Shown here: one piece after another, positions 33,007-43,676 of the stretch
How the letters are laid out: each line of letters opens with the position of its first letter
Numbering within the stretch: position 1 is the stretch's first letter
NCBI GenBank assembly: GCA_010093485.1
Contig: MU001495.1
Location: forward strand, 2,431,711 to 2,495,710
DNA from: Karstenula rhodostoma CBS 690.94
Lineage: Eukaryota; Ascomycota; Dothideomycetes; Pleosporales; Didymosphaeriaceae
Length of the DNA: 64,000 nucleotides
Direction of reading: 5' to 3'
The notes under the pieces: generated by a model
Told to the model about the DNA's origin: nothing
What the model saw: the letters and a program-made list of their open reading frames with translations, nothing else
The model's database searches: none
Program-made: the position numbers and the translations under genes

Positions 33007-34277
33007 AGGGTCTGCGGGACTAGTCCACCTGTCGCGGTTTGCCAGCAACTTTTCGTCCGCCGATCGACTACGGCATGGTAAAGCGTGGACTCTATTGAGA
33101 TGGCATCGAGCCTCATGGCGAGATATTTTCATGGATGGAATTAATCACCGGCAGTTGGGAGGGCATGGCTGGCGAGCTTAATACTTTCATTTCGAGGGAT
33201 TTCCAAATAATATGTTCTTTGGACTGCAAATGCCCCCGTGTCGCGAAAATACGTGTGATATGCCTTCGAACATGCCTGCCACCAGTGTCCTAGCAACCAG
33301 CAAGGTTACGCAGCTCAACACGCCTTCTCGGTACGACACTATTCCCTCCTCGCTGTCTGAAATCTTTGTGTTTTGGCACCCCATCGAGTTCCTTTACTGC
33401 TTTTTGCCGCGGCTTGCAAAAGCGCGCGAAGAGTCAACAATCGACTATCTCCTCATGTGCGGCGCGAAACCTTCTCGCGCACCCGTCTACAAGCTGTCCG
33501 CCTTCCCTCCATTATCCTGGCAGAGCCGTACACGGAACAAGCAGGTTAACCCGGGTGACGTTCACCCCTTCGGCCCAGCTAGGCGTTGCAACGCCTAGCG
33601 CTCGTCGACGGTGGATGTCCGTTGCCGCGTAAACACATGGGCGCATACCATGGCGTATGCATAGTTGTTGTACAGAGCCGGCTCCCCGGGCTACCCAGCC
33701 CAACAGACTCCCGTGCATAGTTTTTCCTCATAAGCCAAGTCAGTTGCGCAGAGGCCTTCCGTCTCTCACGGCGGCAGAGGTCCCGTTCACACCGGCAGCA
33801 GGCGGTCTACGGGCACCCACGGGCGCCTCCTTATTATCTTCCACGACCCTGGTATTCCCACATGAGTGCAAGAGTTGTACCAAAAACGTCGTACGGTAAT
33901 CACGGAGTGGGCAGCGCGTAGCGATATATTAGGAGCTTCGCGTCATGTCGAACAAGCCCGTGGAATAGCATCGTATGGAAGTCCAGGCGTCGAGCGTAGC
34001 GTCGGATGCATGGGCGCGCATTTGTGAGCGAGCAGTGCCATGTGGGGATCCCGGAGTCGTGGAAGACAATAGGGAAGCGCCCGCGAGAAGGAGGGAGTGT
34101 TGGGGTGATCGGTGGGGTGAGTGACGTGTGACCGAGCGAGCAGTGCAACCGAGGTACGTTTAGTAACCGTGTCCGACGTGCCTGGATGTAGTTGCCAATG
34201 AATCACCACTCTCCGTCGAGACATAAGACACCCTAGAGAAGTCCCGGCTTTGACAGATTGGTCCTGCTCATCGTGTA
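33007..34277. other. Intergenic with a perfect palindrome
   Basis: No gene recognised. It holds the 3' flanks of the secreted protein (+) and of the Zn2Cys6 gene (-), and the 22-base palindrome at 33578. Confidence 0.45.
33578..33599. repeat. Perfect 22-base palindrome
   Basis: The half-site GCTAGGCGTTG is followed directly by its exact complement, with no spacer. It lies between two convergent genes, so it may be a cruciform or terminator-like element or a dimeric protein site. Confidence 0.8.
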
Positions 34278-35678
34278 TCAACCCAACGTGAACGACCATC
34301 CCCACTCTTGCAGCACGTCTTCCCAGTCGCGCTTCTGCTCGCCGTTCAACGCGGGCCTCCAGACCTCCTCGAGCACTTTCTGCACATTGCTCGTGTTCTC
34401 GTAGCAGTTCCTCTGCTGGATCTCCGCCAGCCTCTTGAAGCACTTCGATATCTCCGGTTCGTTGTCGAGCTCCGCCCCCGCGAGGAAAATCGGATAGAGG
34501 AGGCTGGACTCTGCGGGGCTGCCTGGCGGGATGCGGGAGATGAATTCCATGGCGCGGCTCGCGCAGGGGGGGATGAGGGTTTTGTGTGCGGGGGAGGTGC
34601 GGTAGAGCTGGATTAGTGCGGCGAGGCGGTAGGCCTCTGCGAGGGCGATGAGGTCGAGGGCCTGTGGGAGGTCGAGTCCGGCGAGGCCGATTGGAGAGCC
34701 GTAGGTCCACTGCCGGATGTCGCGCTCGATGACTGCGAAGGCGGCAGAGGAGATCTGAGGGAAGGCCGGGTTGGTCGAGCTCACGTATTGGATGCGCGAG
34801 ATCAGGCTGCAGAGGTAGTAGGTGATTCCCATGAGGGGGTCGACGACCAGCGGGGTGTTGGGCTCGCAGGCTAGCGTCAGGTCGTCGTAGACGAAGAGGG
34901 CTTCGTTTTTGGATACTCGCGCCATGAGGGAGGCCATGGCGTTGTGGTAGGTAAAGTGCCGGCGGAGCGAATGGAGCTCCCATGACTTGCCTGGGTCGCC
35001 GAGCATTTGGAGGATGCCGCGCACGCATTTCATCTGGGAAAGCCATCTTGTGCTCTTGTCTCCGTTCAAGGCTTCGAGACCAACAAGGAGGAGAATGATG
35101 CCGATGACTTGGTAGGCATCCCGCGGAGGACCACCAGTTTCCGGGACACGGTCCGCGAGAAAGGCGTGGCATTTACGCTGGTGTCTTGCTGAGACGGCGC
35201 GTAGGTGCTGCGCACGATCTGTACTTGCACTCCTTCGGGCAAGTTGGGCGGAAGAAAGGGCAAGTATAGCGTCCAGCATACCATCGCACTCGAAAGCCCA
35301 TGGTATGTATAGGCCCGTGTAGAAGCTGGATGTAGTAGTAGCTACGGATACGCTCGGAACAAACGCGTCAACGTAGTAGCGCAGCAGATGTTTCTTTTCT
35401 CCTATTTCATCGCCGGGAAGGGTATCCCAAGGATCGAGCGAAGGCAGCAGAGGTCCAGCAGTGAGGGTTGAGTCCGGAGAGCTTTCGCTGTCCTGCGGGC
35501 TGGCAGCGTCGGCGGTGATCCTACGGGGAGCCTGGTATTCGCATGATAGATTCAGTCTGGTGCAGTTCTGGCAGTCGGGGCGCTGGCCATCGCATCTCTT
35601 CCGGCGCGCTCGACACGTCAAACAGCCTTGACGCGAGCGGGGCGCGAATCTGCGCTGACGAGACCTCGGTTCACCCAT
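34278..35678 (-). CDS. Zn2Cys6 (Gal4-type) transcription factor
   Basis: Single exon, 466 residues. The binuclear zinc cluster is at the N-terminus: C19, C22, C29, C36, C39, C46 (spacing 2-6-6-2-6), within a basic stretch typical of DNA binding. A Ser/Pro-rich linker follows, then a long helical region with VDAFVPSVSVATTTS, GLYIPWAFECDGML and ILLLVGLEALNGD. That pattern fits the Fungal_trans_2 regulatory domain. These proteins are nuclear pathway regulators. Targets are unknown. It lies 6 kb from the terpene cyclase gene, too far to assume a link but worth noting. Confidence 0.92.
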   Translation of the reverse strand: MGEPRSRQRRFAPRSRQGCLTCRARRKRCDGQRPDCQNCTRLNLSCEYQAPRRITADAASPQDSESSPDSTLTAGPLLPSLDPWDTLPGDEIGEKKHLLRYYVDAFVPSVSVATTTSSFYTGLYIPWAFECDGMLDAILALSSAQLARRSASTDRAQHLRAVSARHQRKCHAFLADRVPETGGPPRDAYQVIGIILLLVGLEALNGDKSTRWLSQMKCVRGILQMLGDPGKSWELHSLRRHFTYHNAMASLMARVSKNEALFVYDDLTLACEPNTPLVVDPLMGITYYLCSLISRIQYVSSTNPAFPQISSAAFAVIERDIRQWTYGSPIGLAGLDLPQALDLIALAEAYRLAALIQLYRTSPAHKTLIPPCASRAMEFISRIPPGSPAESSLLYPIFLAGAELDNEPEISKCFKRLAEIQQRNCYENTSNVQKVLEEVWRPALNGEQKRDWEDVLQEWGWSFTLG

Positions 35679-37370
35679 CGTGGAGCGGCGAGTGGACGGT
35701 ATCCATGCATAGTCGATGAATTGTTAGGATTCGCACAGCGCGCAGCATAAGTTCGTCGAAGAGCGATGAGCGTTTATTTGCGAAAGGTGGAGTAAAAGAG
35801 CGAGAGGCAAATCATGGGGTCGATCTGGGTGGCCGATAACGGAAAGGTCAGCAGCGCGAGGCCCGACGCCAACCGAGTGGGGTCGTGTGTTCCTCACAGT
35901 TCCTGGACGTGTCGACTACCTCCGATACACATCCACATCACTCTTCCTGCCCTCTCTGTTAACAGAGACCTTCCTTCGTCAAACACCAGTCGAGCTTCAG
36001 TCACCGGCTGTTTGACCCTTGCCGTCAGACGAATGTCCCAGAAAGCAGAATCTTCTCTGGGCCTGGATTCGTCATGCACGATGTATTTCTCAGCCTAGAA
36101 CCTACTGCTGGGCATGTTGCCCTATTCGCCAACTGGATTGCGCGATAGTGTTATCGCTGTTGGCCATGACCAATGTCCCTTGGCCTGTCGAGGGATGACG
36201 CATTCTGGCAGCACCGAGACGCTCGCGCCGGCAAACCGCCGACTGCTGCGCGAGACCCTCGTACACACGAAGGTACGGCTTCGCGCACGAACGCCAAAGC
36301 CTGGCTGAGTGACCGGGAACTCTCGTACTTATCCAGCGTGTGTTGCGCTACCAATGCGGCGCGATATACGTGATCGTGCTTTCAAACGCCTCGGGAGTGC
36401 AATAGCAACAAAAGGCCGTGGCAACCTCAACCCAGGAGATCGTCTATGAGATATCAGTGTCCAAAGTTTGCTTGTTCGATAAGTGCACTCACATCAGCAG
36501 TCTTCACCGAAAAGAGCCGGATGGCACCGGCTTCCTTGATACCAGGCTTCCAAACTACTACGCTGGACAGTTGTTTTTGGGATTGTCGATGGAACCTTTG
36601 AGTGTTGCACACCGCTTGCACATACTACTTGCAACCTTTCGCATTGTGTTCCAAGTCCGACGGCTATTGAGTCATGCATGTACATTCCAGGGCGCGCAAG
36701 CCGCACCTGTAGCGCTGAATGATGCCCCGGATTACAACCGATGACCGTGCGCAGGGCGCGCAGGAACATTCCTACTATCGGGAAATTCCATAGGCGACCC
36801 ATCGCTTGTTTTGCTTCAAAATCAACTAATCACGCAAGCCGGTACAAGCCACGATTCGCTGTCGCCAGCCCTTCACGTGATATGCCAGTGAAAAACTAGC
36901 GGGAGGACTTGCCTCGTCACATCGTGCGAGCGACGCGATTGGTCAGCCGAGTCGCGGTGGATTACAGTTCGACATGAAAGGCGTGTGGGCGTTTCGGGGA
37001 ATAGAACGCGTGCGTGTTATGGTAAGATGATGATTCTGGGTGAGAGCCGATGTAAGGGACCCTACGAACAGACTGAAGATATAAAGAGGGATGGAGTTCG
37101 CCTTCCGGGGTAACATCGTCTGAGGCTATCAGCAGAGTATACCAACTTTACGAGGACTATTTTTAGATCATCTCAATTATTTCTCAACTCTCAACTACTC
37201 AACTCAGTAATCGACACTGTATCCTCACTTTAGCCACTCGGTTCCAGCTTTCCACCTATAAACACGTCTACGAAGATCACAACCCTTGAAGCGCAAACCA
37301 CATCTACCCACCACGCAAAGCCACCACACCAACCTCCTCTCCAGGACCAAAACACCACCCCATTGCAGCC
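35679..37370. other. Intergenic between the Zn2Cys6 gene and a small gene
   Basis: 1.7 kb with no supported gene. The final 200 bases are a CA- and CT-rich leader. Confidence 0.45.
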
Positions 37371-37616
37371 ATGACATCCTACGCCCCCTCAACCACAACC
37401 CGCTCATCCATCGACACCATGAAGTCCGACCAACCCACCTCAACCGTCTCCATCATCTCAACCACATCCTCCACAAAGTCACCAAGCAAGACACGGCAAG
37501 CATGGGAATTCGTTAAGAAGCACGCAAAGGAGCATCACGAGAGCGTCAACGCGGCGTACATGGTGTACTATGGACAAGGCACGTTGAGGCCTACTGGAAA
37601 CGGGAGGAAAGCGTGA
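37371..37616 (+). CDS. Hypothetical small basic protein
   Basis: 81 residues. The N-terminal half is Ser/Thr-rich and disordered. The C-terminal half (TRQAWEFVKKHAKEHHESVN, then AAYMVYYGQGTLRP) looks like an amphipathic helix plus a short conserved-looking tail. The ATG at 37371 is in GCCATGAC context after a long CT-rich leader. No signal peptide, membrane span or known family. Confidence 0.5.
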   Translation: MTSYAPSTTTRSSIDTMKSDQPTSTVSIISTTSSTKSPSKTRQAWEFVKKHAKEHHESVNAAYMVYYGQGTLRPTGNGRKA

Positions 37617-37789
37617 GACGGGTTGAGTGGGAAGTCATTGAAGCATGGGGAAGGGCGTACCTCGGTACTTGGACTGGGGTATATTTTAATCGTGATACCT
37701 GTGCAACGCAGCTGAAGGAAGAGAAATACTTAACACATACATACAAACAAACAAACCAATCCGCACTCTCGCTCCTTTCCCACCCAGAA

Positions 37790-38515
37790 TCAGCATTTCC
37801 CACCCTTCTTCCCCTTTTTACCCATCCCCTCCACTTCCACTTCCACCACCTCCACCTCCTCCCCGCCCCTCCTCACCCTCCCCTGCCCATCCCTCCACGC
37901 CTTCCCCTCCCTAACTAACCTCTCCCCCCTCTCCCTCTCCTCCTCCTTATACACCTTCCGCGCCCCCTTCCCCACCTTCCACGCCACAAGCCCCGCCCCA
38001 ACCACCAACCCCGGCACGCCCGTCGCCGCCGCTGGCCCAACCATGGCGAAGCTGCTGCGCGCTTCTAAACCGCCCGACCACGCGGCTTTGACGACGGACG
38101 GCGCGGGACTGTCTTTTATGGAGGTTTTGACGTCTGAGAGGGTGGTCTTTAGGGCCTGGATGCGGGGGAGGGTTTTATGGGGTTTCTTTGGGATTGGGGA
38201 GGTTGTTGTTGGGGAGTAGAGTGGTGCGGTGGGGGAGAGGGGGGTGGGATCTGTTGTTGTGCGGTAGAGAGGTGGGTCTGGGTTGTGGAGGAGGGGGAGG
38301 GAGGTAGAGGTTGTAGAGCGAATGTGGAGCGATGGGTCTGAGAGGGCGGCATTTGGGGATTTGAGGGGTGGTGGTTGGTCGGTGGTGGAGGGTGCGTAGG
38401 AAGGCGGTGTGGGATCTTCGGGGGGAGGTGAGGCTTTAGGTAGTAGATGGAGACTTGATTTACGGGCTACCAAGTCATCTTGGGCCTTTTCTTGTTTCTT
38501 GGTTTTCCATGCCAT
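37790..38515 (-). CDS. Hypothetical proline-rich protein with a glycine-rich hydrophobic segment
   Basis: Single exon, 241 residues. Residues 15-115 are Pro/Ser/Thr-rich and disordered. A hydrophobic Gly/Ala/Val stretch near 155-180 (PAAATGVPGLVVGAGLVAW) could be one membrane span. The tail is highly charged (Glu/Arg, then Val/Glu, then Lys/Gly). The coding strand is C-rich in the middle and almost pure purine at the 3' end, which produces the pyrimidine tract seen on the plus strand at 37790-37980. No family recognised. Confidence 0.5.
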   Translation of the reverse strand: MAWKTKKQEKAQDDLVARKSSLHLLPKASPPPEDPTPPSYAPSTTDQPPPLKSPNAALSDPSLHIRSTTSTSLPLLHNPDPPLYRTTTDPTPLSPTAPLYSPTTTSPIPKKPHKTLPRIQALKTTLSDVKTSIKDSPAPSVVKAAWSGGLEARSSFAMVGPAAATGVPGLVVGAGLVAWKVGKGARKVYKEEERERGERLVREGKAWRDGQGRVRRGGEEVEVVEVEVEGMGKKGKKGGKC

Positions 38516-41500
38516 GGTTGGGTTTGTTGGGGTGTCTGGGACACCGATGATGCTGAAGTAGTGTACTAAGTGATGCGAGTAGGTAGGACAACCGTGTGTA
38601 GTGGATGCTGCTTTGTCGAAGTATTCGGAGCGTAGATATGCTGGCTAGAATTCAAGGTTTGGTAGTCTGTGAAGTCCTCGAGATTGGTGTGTCCAACGGT
38701 CTGTGACTCACGTTCTCCTCTACGGTCATCTATTCCTCTTGATGAAACGATCGTGTTCTGAGCAGCGTTCTCCAATGTAGCAACCGCACTGTTGCGCATC
38801 ACTACGCGGATAGTCATGTATTTGAATGAATGCGCACAGGTGACCGAGATGTTGACCTGCATGTCGCTTTATCCACAGCCCAGCCAATGTAGCCTTTGTA
38901 TACATTAATAATAGTTCTTGAATTGAAACCCTTTGTGAGCCACATCTTTGTCGTGCTCTATGCGTCATGTGTAGAGGCGCGCACAAGCAAGCATACCAGG
39001 CAGTACTGGGAAAGAGCACAGGAATATCCAGAAGAGCATCTTAGCAGTCTTGGTCGCCGCGAAGTGGGAGAAGGTACGAAGCCTTGGCGGTGTAATGTGG
39101 AGAAGCCATGGTCATGACGGAGCAGGCAGAGCATTGTGCTCAGGTGCAGTAAGTTTCTCTGGTTCAAGCGTGAGGATCGTGATAGTTTATGTTGGCGACT
39201 ATACAAGCAAACGATGTGTCAGTTGGAGGAGAAGTTGGAAATGTGGGAGTAGGGGGATGGGAAAGCGCAGTCAGAAAGGAACGGCCGAAAAGAAGAACGA
39301 GCCAAGGAGGCAAAGAGGAAAGCTAGAGGAGCATGGTGCCGAGCTGCAGAGAGCGCTTTCCAATGTTGGGTGGGTTACCTACGAAAATTGTCAGGACTAC
39401 CATTTTGCTGAAGAGAAAGAAATTTTAGGCAACGGCAGTTTAGCAGATCACATGCTTTGCCTTGCGCAACGTTCGTTTTGCGTAGAGGTCCGAACTCCTG
39501 TAGCACGTTCCCGATGCGGTGCCCGCAATCTATGCGCATGCACGTATTTTTCCAACGCGGTCCTTCGGCACTACAACCCTTGTCGCCGCTCCCAATCAGT
39601 TCATGACACGACTTCCGCGGCTGTCCGGTGAGATCATCTGCGCATGCACCTGAGAGTTTAAGAATAGCATGCTGAGGACTTTTGGAGCGTGTCCAAACGT
39701 ATGTAGAGCGAATGTATTCTCCGACGTCTGGTGGATGGAAGGGCTTGCATGCTGTTGTCCACCCCTTACGCGAAATAGCATGTATAGTAAATGCCGTTGC
39801 GCACAGTCGGTGTAAGCACATGGTGAGCAATATACCGCGGTATTGCGCAGTGGATATTAGGTCTTAGGCGTAGTAACACCACACAATCTTAACCAACAGC
39901 TATTGACGATACTCGATGAGAGGGTATGTGCAAGGAATATGAGTCCGAGGCTTATCCTGGACTTGAGAGGCTCTATGAGCATGATCGTCCCTGATTGATT
40001 GACACTGTCGACCGAAAGAGGTTGCACAGCCTACGCTTCCATCACGGTGTGGCCCGTGGCAGAGAACTCCTGGTAGTTGTTGCGGTCAGCGTGTCGACCG
40101 CGCGTCCATGTCGCTGGGAGCGGAAATCCCGGATCAAAAGCTGGAGTAGGTATATCAGTCCCCGCTTGCTCGGAGTTAATAGCACGGATGCTCCCCTTGG
40201 CTGCTACCGGTACTGAGTCCGGCAGGTAACAGGCAGGGGGTAATGCTGATTACATAGGCAGCGAAGCCCCTCAAACAACCAGCGTGGAGATAACGGTGCG
40301 TTGACAAACCGAGGCTTGGGCGGGCAAGATTGCGTCGAGGAGATACGAATGTGAGCGCGGATTTGAATCTGCCCTGATCACTGTCGCTTGAACCGGCGCG
40401 CTACAACGACAACAAATGCACCGTGCGGCCGGGAGACCTGAGCGAACGTTCTATCAGAACAGAGCGTTGGGCGAACAGCAGCTTCGCACGGGGTATTTCC
40501 GTTCTTGGGGGGCGATTGAACCGTTTCCGGTTGCGCTGCAGTACCTGCAGGTTCCGACGGGCTGGAGTCTGGACTCGGATACGAAAGTCAGACTGTGAAG
40601 GATTCCGCATCCCAGCTATGATGTGGGGCCCGCTTTGATCGTCTGTCACTGAACAGCCGAGTTGGCTGATGGAAGATGCAGAACGATTCATTCAGAATCG
40701 TACGCTAGGGTGCATGTGGCCCGTTAGATCATCGTCTGTTCTTCGTCCTGAGAGAATGTGTGTGAAGTAGCGATATTGAGCGAGAAGCGCTGTCGGTGTG
40801 GCTTTGGCTACATCGCGTGTCGTCAGCACTCTCATTGCGCCTCCAGGCAATCGCCAGCGCACTAAAGTGAACCAAACGTGACAGCGTCCACAATTAAGGA
40901 GGCGCGCAAATGCGACGGAGCGACTGCAGGGTTGCCCTGCAAATTACGCGCGTTCGTCGAGAATCTCCAGCAAGCGATCAAGCCGCTACCGTATCAGCGC
41001 CGAATCACCGATTCGAGAGCAGAGGCCGGCGCGATGGCGACGCTAATGGTAGACGCAGGCAAACTGCCAATGTCACTCTGACCATGGGTATTTTAGAGTT
41101 ACATCCGTCACTGTTGTCATCAAGATTCTGGGTCTTTGCGGTCCCGAACATCCGTCCTTAGACCCCCCGGCCCTCGTGGAAGGATTTGTTGCAGGGAATT
41201 GACTCCTCATCGCGGGGAATATACCGAGCCCATCTCGGTATGCGCTTATATAATTAATAGCAATCATGCAGAGACTGTAATGGCCGGCCATGAGGCAATG
41301 AAACATCCATGAGAGCGTGTCGGGAGGCAAACGCTTCCATTCCCGTGTCACGTTTCACAGCAGCTCAGGCTCGTCCTATGCTCAGGCCAGCAACTGCCTC
41401 TATGACGTGCGCACGGAAACACTCTCCAAACGGCCTAGACTCGGCGAGCTGCTCATACCAAACCCTTGGCCGCGGCAGCGGCAGCAGATAGCGTGCGCAT

Positions 41501-41596
41501 CAGCGGTCCACATATGTAAAGGAGACCCGGGTCTATGGCTACCGGTACTCTCTAAAACATCCTCGTACCAGACTGGCTGACCTTTGTTCCGCGACC
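38516..41596. other. Long gene-free stretch before the terpene cyclase
   Basis: 3.1 kb with only scattered short frames and no recognisable product, RNA or transposon feature. It separates the hypothetical gene from the terpene locus. Confidence 0.45.
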
Positions 41597-42939
41597 ATGG
41601 ACTTCAAACACTCCGATGTCCTGGGCTCGGGTACCTACAGGGACGACGGATTGGCGAACGGCATCCCGCTGCGGATACACAAAGATCCCTACAGTGAAAT
41701 CGCGGGCTCTCTCCGCGCACAGAGAGACTGGAACTCTTCTGTAAGCCCTGTTCAGAATTATCAGGGCGGCCTGGGACATCCCTACAGCTTCGTCTGCGCC
41801 ACCATACCCGAGTGTATTCCTGAGCGCTTGGAGATCATCTCGTATGCCAACGAGTATGCTTTTCTTTACGATGGTATGAAGCCGCACGTGGTAGGAAACG
41901 ATCAGCCGTTAACGACTTGCAGATGAAATGGAGAATCTGGACCTGAAAAACGTAAGATGAGGCCTTGCTCAACGGTCGTGCATTCCAACTGACCGGAAAT
42001 AGTTCAAAGAAGGTCGCGATGATATGCTGCACGTGTTTCGCGATGAGCCGCTCAATGAGAAGGTCTTAGACAATGTTCGCCCGGAGAAAAAACTCCAAGC
42101 GCAAATTCTAGCGGAGATGATGGCCATTGACCGAACCCGCGCGATAACAACGATGAAAGCGTGGGCGCAATTCGTCGAACTTGCATCGCGTACCCGTTCA
42201 GAACCTTTCGAGACACTAGACGAATATCTACCGAGCCGAGCGATAGATGCCGGCGAGATGTAAGTAATTCTTGCGATGTTATGTCATTGGTGTTAGTGAT
42301 ACGCAGGTCCCGGCTAACCCGGTCTTCCCCAGGTTTTGGTACGGCATGCTTACATTCGCTATGGCGCTCACAATCCCGACATACGAGTTTGATTTGTGCA
42401 TGAAACTAGCCCGCCCTGGCTATGCCGCAATCAGTCTGACCAATGACCTTTACTCGTGGCGTAAAGAACGCGAGGACGCAGAGAAGGCTGGACAAGACTA
42501 CGTCTTCAACGCCGTCTGGGTAGTAATACAAGAGCGCAAGTGCACAGAATCTACAGCCATTCAGATATGCCAAGAGGAGATCAAGAGACATTTGTCCGAA
42601 TTCGAGGAAAACATCGAGAGTCCGGAAACCAAAACGCTGTCGAGGGATACGCAGGCGTATCTGCAGGCTGTAAGGTTAAGCCACGTGGGAAACCTGGTAT
42701 GGAGCATATACTGCCCGCGCTACCACCGAGGAGTGTACGTCTCCTTCACCTGGCAAATGAAAGCACATCAGCTGATTTCAATTAGCGACGAACATCTGGC
42801 CCTATCAACACAGCTTGGCAGCGCAGCATCACGGCTTCTTGACACCGTCTTCAAGTTCCTCATCTCGCCCTTCCAGCACGTCTTCTACACGAGCCAGCGC
42901 GGTTTCCTTGTGCAAAGATTGCTACGACACAAGTCGTAG
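41597..42939 (+). CDS. Stand-alone class I terpene cyclase (fusicoccadiene-synthase TC-domain type)
   Basis: Four exons: 41597-41873, 41923-41951, 42003-42259 and 42333-42939. They encode 389 residues. The 29-base second exon restores the metal-binding motif YD|DEMEN, with D92, D93 and E96 forming DDxxE. The second metal motif NDLYSWRKE carries N225, S229 and E233. A late RY pair (CPRYHRG) fits the pyrophosphate-sensing site. The pattern matches the N-terminal cyclase half of fungal chimeric cyclase-prenyltransferases such as fusicoccadiene or ophiobolin synthases. Here, however, no prenyltransferase domain follows; only 737 non-coding bases separate it from the next gene. It should ionise and cyclise a prenyl diphosphate made elsewhere (GGPP or GFPP likely; FPP possible). 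Its neighbour is an acyltransferase. Confidence 0.88.
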
Positions 42940-43676
42940 TGGTCGAAATTCATCTTCTCCTTTTCTCCATTTCTCATATCGTTTACTTGCACGATACCAT
43001 ACCCATACCCCGGCTAAGCTCATTCTCTTCTGCACTCCGCCCCATACATCCCGACGGCGACGGGCGTTTCCCGTTTCCAAGCATTTACCCGCTGGTCTAA
43101 TACTGTAATTTTCATTCCCTGTATATGTTGAAAGCCTTCTTGCGTTAAGCTTCCAAATATCTCATGTATACCGTGGCGGATTCGATTTTCATAGCGTCTA
43201 GAATAGACGGAAAGGGGCGAGGATATAGATGAAGAAACATCGACACGATGATTAATGTTAGTGTAATTTAGGACATCCGTTAGAAAGAGTATTTCATCCG
43301 CATATGTTGTCAGCACAGGAGTTGTACTAGACCGGGCGACTGCTCGAGCAATTACTATCAGACGGAGCTGGAATCTTCACATCGAAGACAATCGAGGAGG
43401 TGCCGGGCTCCTTGGCGGTAGCTTGTTGCTGAAGCTGCGACTATGCTCGGCGGCACTGCTATTCTTAACAATGGACACTCATATCCTCTTGCACCTACAT
43501 TTCCACTAATCATCCAGAAGGAAGCTTCTACACGCGCCCGAGCCTGAAGACGATGTATTTCACACCGTAGAATATCAGCTGCGGGTAGCCGGACGATAAA
43601 TTAGTTATTATGTTAAAGATGCCGAAGATCAAGCTGCAACGCTTCCTTTCGGCGCTCGTCTTCCCTGCGCACGAGG
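42940..43676. other. Intergenic between convergent terpene cyclase and acyltransferase
   Basis: No prenyltransferase domain or other gene is found here, which supports the cyclase being monofunctional. Confidence 0.55.

Noticed and set aside
33943..35172. 409-residue minus-strand frame overlapping the Zn2Cys6 gene
   Set aside because: It is an alternate-frame shadow, rich in Pro/Arg/His, of the well-supported transcription factor.
38566..41580. Possible transposon in the 3 kb gap before the terpene cyclase
   Set aside because: No terminal repeats, no transposase or reverse-transcriptase motifs, and no composition shift.
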